In this document: positions 5,204-6,764 of the stretch, piece after piece
Numbering within the stretch: the stretch's first letter is position 1
Layout of the letters: every line of letters begins with the position of its first letter
Assembly: GCA_002469525.1 (NCBI GenBank)
Contig: DKME01000076.1
Span: 1 to 6,764 of the forward strand
Direction of reading: 5' to 3'
DNA length: 6,764 bases
DNA from: Actinobacteria bacterium UBA7422
Lineage (GTDB): Bacteria; Actinomycetota; Actinomycetes; S36-B12
Notes under the pieces: generated by a model
What the model was told of the DNA's origin: nothing
Database searches by the model: none
The model's input: only the letters and a program-made list of their open reading frames with translations
Made by a program: the position numbers and the translations under genes

Positions 5204-6676
5204 ATGTCAGACCCATGCTGTTTAATCGAACACATGTACGAAAAGAGGCCAGAACAAGACAGGGCGAATTCGCTTGCCGGACGGCGAGCTTGGGAGTCTG
5301 AGCCCGCTAGGTCACCCGCGTTCAACTCACTGAGACATTCTGAGGCGAGTGCAAGCAAATTGTTCCTCGAACAGGCCAAGGCGCTGGTCGAAATTGCTGG
5401 TCGAGATATTGCGTTTCAGACCGTGGGTGTGCGGGGAACCAAGGAGATCGTTATCCAAGACGCCGTCCGGGAAGAGATCGCGGTCCACATGCGTTGGTCC
5501 TTCACCCATACCTACCGCCGGATCGAGGAAGCACGACTAATCCTTGGTCCACTCGAGCAAACTCGGCAAGCCTTGAGTGAAGGCACAATTTCAATTTCCC
5601 ACGCTACTGCGATTTGTGCCGGCGTGAGCAAGCTCTCGCATATCTGGGACGTAGACCCCGACTCGAGGGAAATCTTCGAGGCGGCCGCTCGCAAGCTGGA
5701 CCATGTCGGGGTTTCTTCAGCAAAATCAACTACGGTTAGTCGGACCCGTCGCGCGGTCGAGAAGAAACTTGAAGAAATTGATGGGTTGTATCAGCGTCGC
5801 AAGAGGCAAGCAGCCGCAAGTAGTCACGACGTAGTAGTTCTTGACCAAGGCGAGGGTCAGGCCATTCTGCTCGCCCGCATGGGCATGATTCAGGCGCAGG
5901 CGTGCATGGCGGTGATTAATTCCCACGCACAAGCAGCCTCAGCGACGGCCGTATCTCGAGGCCTTTCATGTGATTCTGAAGGAGCGTTGCGAAGTAGTGC
6001 ATTGATCCGAGTCTTAACAGGAATGGCTGGCGAAACGTCCAACTCCAATCCCAAGCTGCGGGCAAATATCGATATCGTGATCGACTTTGCGGCACTTCTC
6101 GGGCTGCAGGAATCAATGGGTCTCGTCAGTTCCGGTTCCCGTGCACCCCTTTCGGCTCCCACCTGCGAGATCCGCGATCTCATCTCCCGGATCCCCGACA
6201 TCACGATTCGCAGGTTGGTCACCGACCCGCTGACCAATAACCTCCTGGACTTGGGTAGACGCAGGTACGTTCCTTCAAAAGCACTCCGAGACTTTATTAC
6301 GGTCCGTGACCAGTTTTGTCGCTTCCCAGGGTGTCAAGCGAGCGCACGCCGTGGTCACATTGATCACGCGAATCCTTGGTCACAGGGTGGAAGGACAGAT
6401 CGAGGCAACTTAGGTTCCCTGTGTGTGCGTCACCACCAGCTAAAGACACATGGCGGCTGGCGGATTTTAGAAAGTGGGGTCGACGGAAGTGCCACCTGGC
6501 GGACCCCAAGTGGCCGGGACTATTCGATCCCACCGCCAGAACTGCCAAGCACCGCTTACTCGGATCCACTCCCTGATCCACTCCCGGATCCAATCCCGGA
6601 TCCACGCCTGGAAAGACGGAATCGACCGGGTTCCTACGATCAACGTGAGCCAGAAATCGACGATCCAAAATTCTGA
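5204..6676 (+). CDS. DUF222 / HNH endonuclease domain protein (13E12 repeat family)
   Basis: A 490-residue protein of the actinobacterial DUF222-HNH family, usually present in several copies per genome; a DNA-cleaving role is assumed from the fold. The alpha-helical DUF222 part spans roughly residues 40-300, with the characteristic ALSEGTISISHA segment. The segment VTDPLTNNLLDLGRRRY leads into the HNH domain at about 365-420. That domain has zinc cysteines C372 and C377 (CRFPGC), HIDH at 385-388 with catalytic-type H388, N402, and CVRHH at 407-411. All key residues are intact. The C terminus has a DPLP-type repeat (454-467) and a charged tail. ATG 5204 is chosen for an AGGA 12 bases upstream. 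ATG 5234, with TTTAAT seven bases before it, is equally possible (480 residues). The frame is open further left into the transporter gene, but that part is not family-like. It lies after a hairpin, so it is probably a separate transcription unit. Confidence 0.88.
   Translation: MSDPCCLIEHMYEKRPEQDRANSLAGRRAWESEPARSPAFNSLRHSEASASKLFLEQAKALVEIAGRDIAFQTVGVRGTKEIVIQDAVREEIAVHMRWSFTHTYRRIEEARLILGPLEQTRQALSEGTISISHATAICAGVSKLSHIWDVDPDSREIFEAAARKLDHVGVSSAKSTTVSRTRRAVEKKLEEIDGLYQRRKRQAAASSHDVVVLDQGEGQAILLARMGMIQAQACMAVINSHAQAASATAVSRGLSCDSEGALRSSALIRVLTGMAGETSNSNPKLRANIDIVIDFAALLGLQESMGLVSSGSRAPLSAPTCEIRDLISRIPDITIRRLVTDPLTNNLLDLGRRRYVPSKALRDFITVRDQFCRFPGCQASARRGHIDHANPWSQGGRTDRGNLGSLCVRHHQLKTHGGWRILESGVDGSATWRTPSGRDYSIPPPELPSTAYSDPLPDPLPDPIPDPRLERRNRPGSYDQREPEIDDPKF
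5221..5226 (+). promoter_or_regulatory. Possible -10 box for a leaderless HNH transcript from ATG 5234
   Basis: TTTAAT differs from TATAAT by one base and ends seven bases before the in-frame ATG at 5234. No convincing -35 box is seen. If real, the HNH protein starts at 5234 rather than 5204. Confidence 0.25.
6563..6610. repeat. 12-bp tandem repeat, four units, encoding DPLP-type repeats
   Basis: Four consecutive 12-base units (starting at 6563, 6575, 6587 and 6599) begin with gatcca and encode DPLP, DPLP, DPIP and DPRL near the C terminus of the HNH protein. Copies differ by one to three bases from the consensus gatccactcccg. Confidence 0.9.
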
Positions 6677-6722
6677 GCGCGATTTTGATCCCGATTAAGC
6701 CTAAATTTTGTTCAGGATCGGG

Positions 6723-6759
6723 GTGTGCCGGAGTGCGAAGTAGTGGATCTCTGGCACAC
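6723..6759 (+). terminator. Strong hairpin downstream of the HNH gene, possible terminator
   Basis: An 11-bp stem pairs gtgtgccggag (6723-6733) with ctctggcacac (6749-6759), with one G-T wobble and a 15-base loop. It lies 46 bases after the HNH stop in non-coding sequence. No T-run follows. It could end the HNH transcript, or be a palindromic element or operator of the next gene, which is not in the window. Confidence 0.45.
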
Positions 6760-6764
6760 TAGGG

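Noticed and set aside
5155..6610. Short repeats as a CRISPR array
   Set aside because: Units are 9-12 bases, directly adjacent without spacers, and one set is in-frame coding sequence.

Overview
The window reads as chromosomal DNA from an actinobacterium (Actinomycetota) of moderate GC, about 50-55% in sampled lines. The evidence is gene content and order. A DUF5719 protein, a DUF3499 protein, a phosphomannomutase (manB), a mannose-6-phosphate isomerase (manA) and a cation diffusion facilitator stand head to tail on the + strand, an arrangement I recall from Streptomyces, mycobacteria and relatives. A DUF222/HNH ('13E12 repeat') protein, another actinobacterial hallmark, follows. Genus cannot be fixed from the sequence.

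Layout: 1-1080 is the 3' part of a DUF5719 gene whose start lies left of the window. 1108-1476 encodes the small cysteine-containing DUF3499 protein. 1522-3102 encodes a phosphomannomutase/phosphoglucomutase with a zinc-ribbon Trm112-like domain fused to its C terminus. 3124-4188 encodes manA. 4213-5124 encodes a ZnT9-like cation diffusion facilitator, preceded by an unusual 14-bp tandem duplication that makes two overlapping five-codon minicistrons. A strong hairpin spans the stop of that gene. 5204-6676 encodes the DUF222/HNH protein, and 6677-6764 is non-coding with a second strong hairpin. All genes are on the + strand with gaps of 21-79 bases, so there is no gene-free stretch over 300 bases.

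How they work together: ManA interconverts fructose-6-phosphate and mannose-6-phosphate, and ManB converts mannose-6-phosphate to mannose-1-phosphate, the precursor of GDP-mannose for cell-envelope glycans. DUF5719 and DUF3499 are conserved neighbours of unknown function. ManA is a zinc enzyme, the Trm112-like tail is a predicted zinc ribbon, and the transporter probably moves Zn2+ or similar ions. The HNH gene looks like an accessory insertion after the conserved block.

The main points of interest are the ManB-Trm112 fusion combined with absence of the usual SIS-domain gene, the chain of stop/start overlaps before the transporter gene, and five short tandem duplications, three of them at gene junctions. 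I found no RNA genes, CRISPR array, insertion sequence or clearly new multi-gene system.
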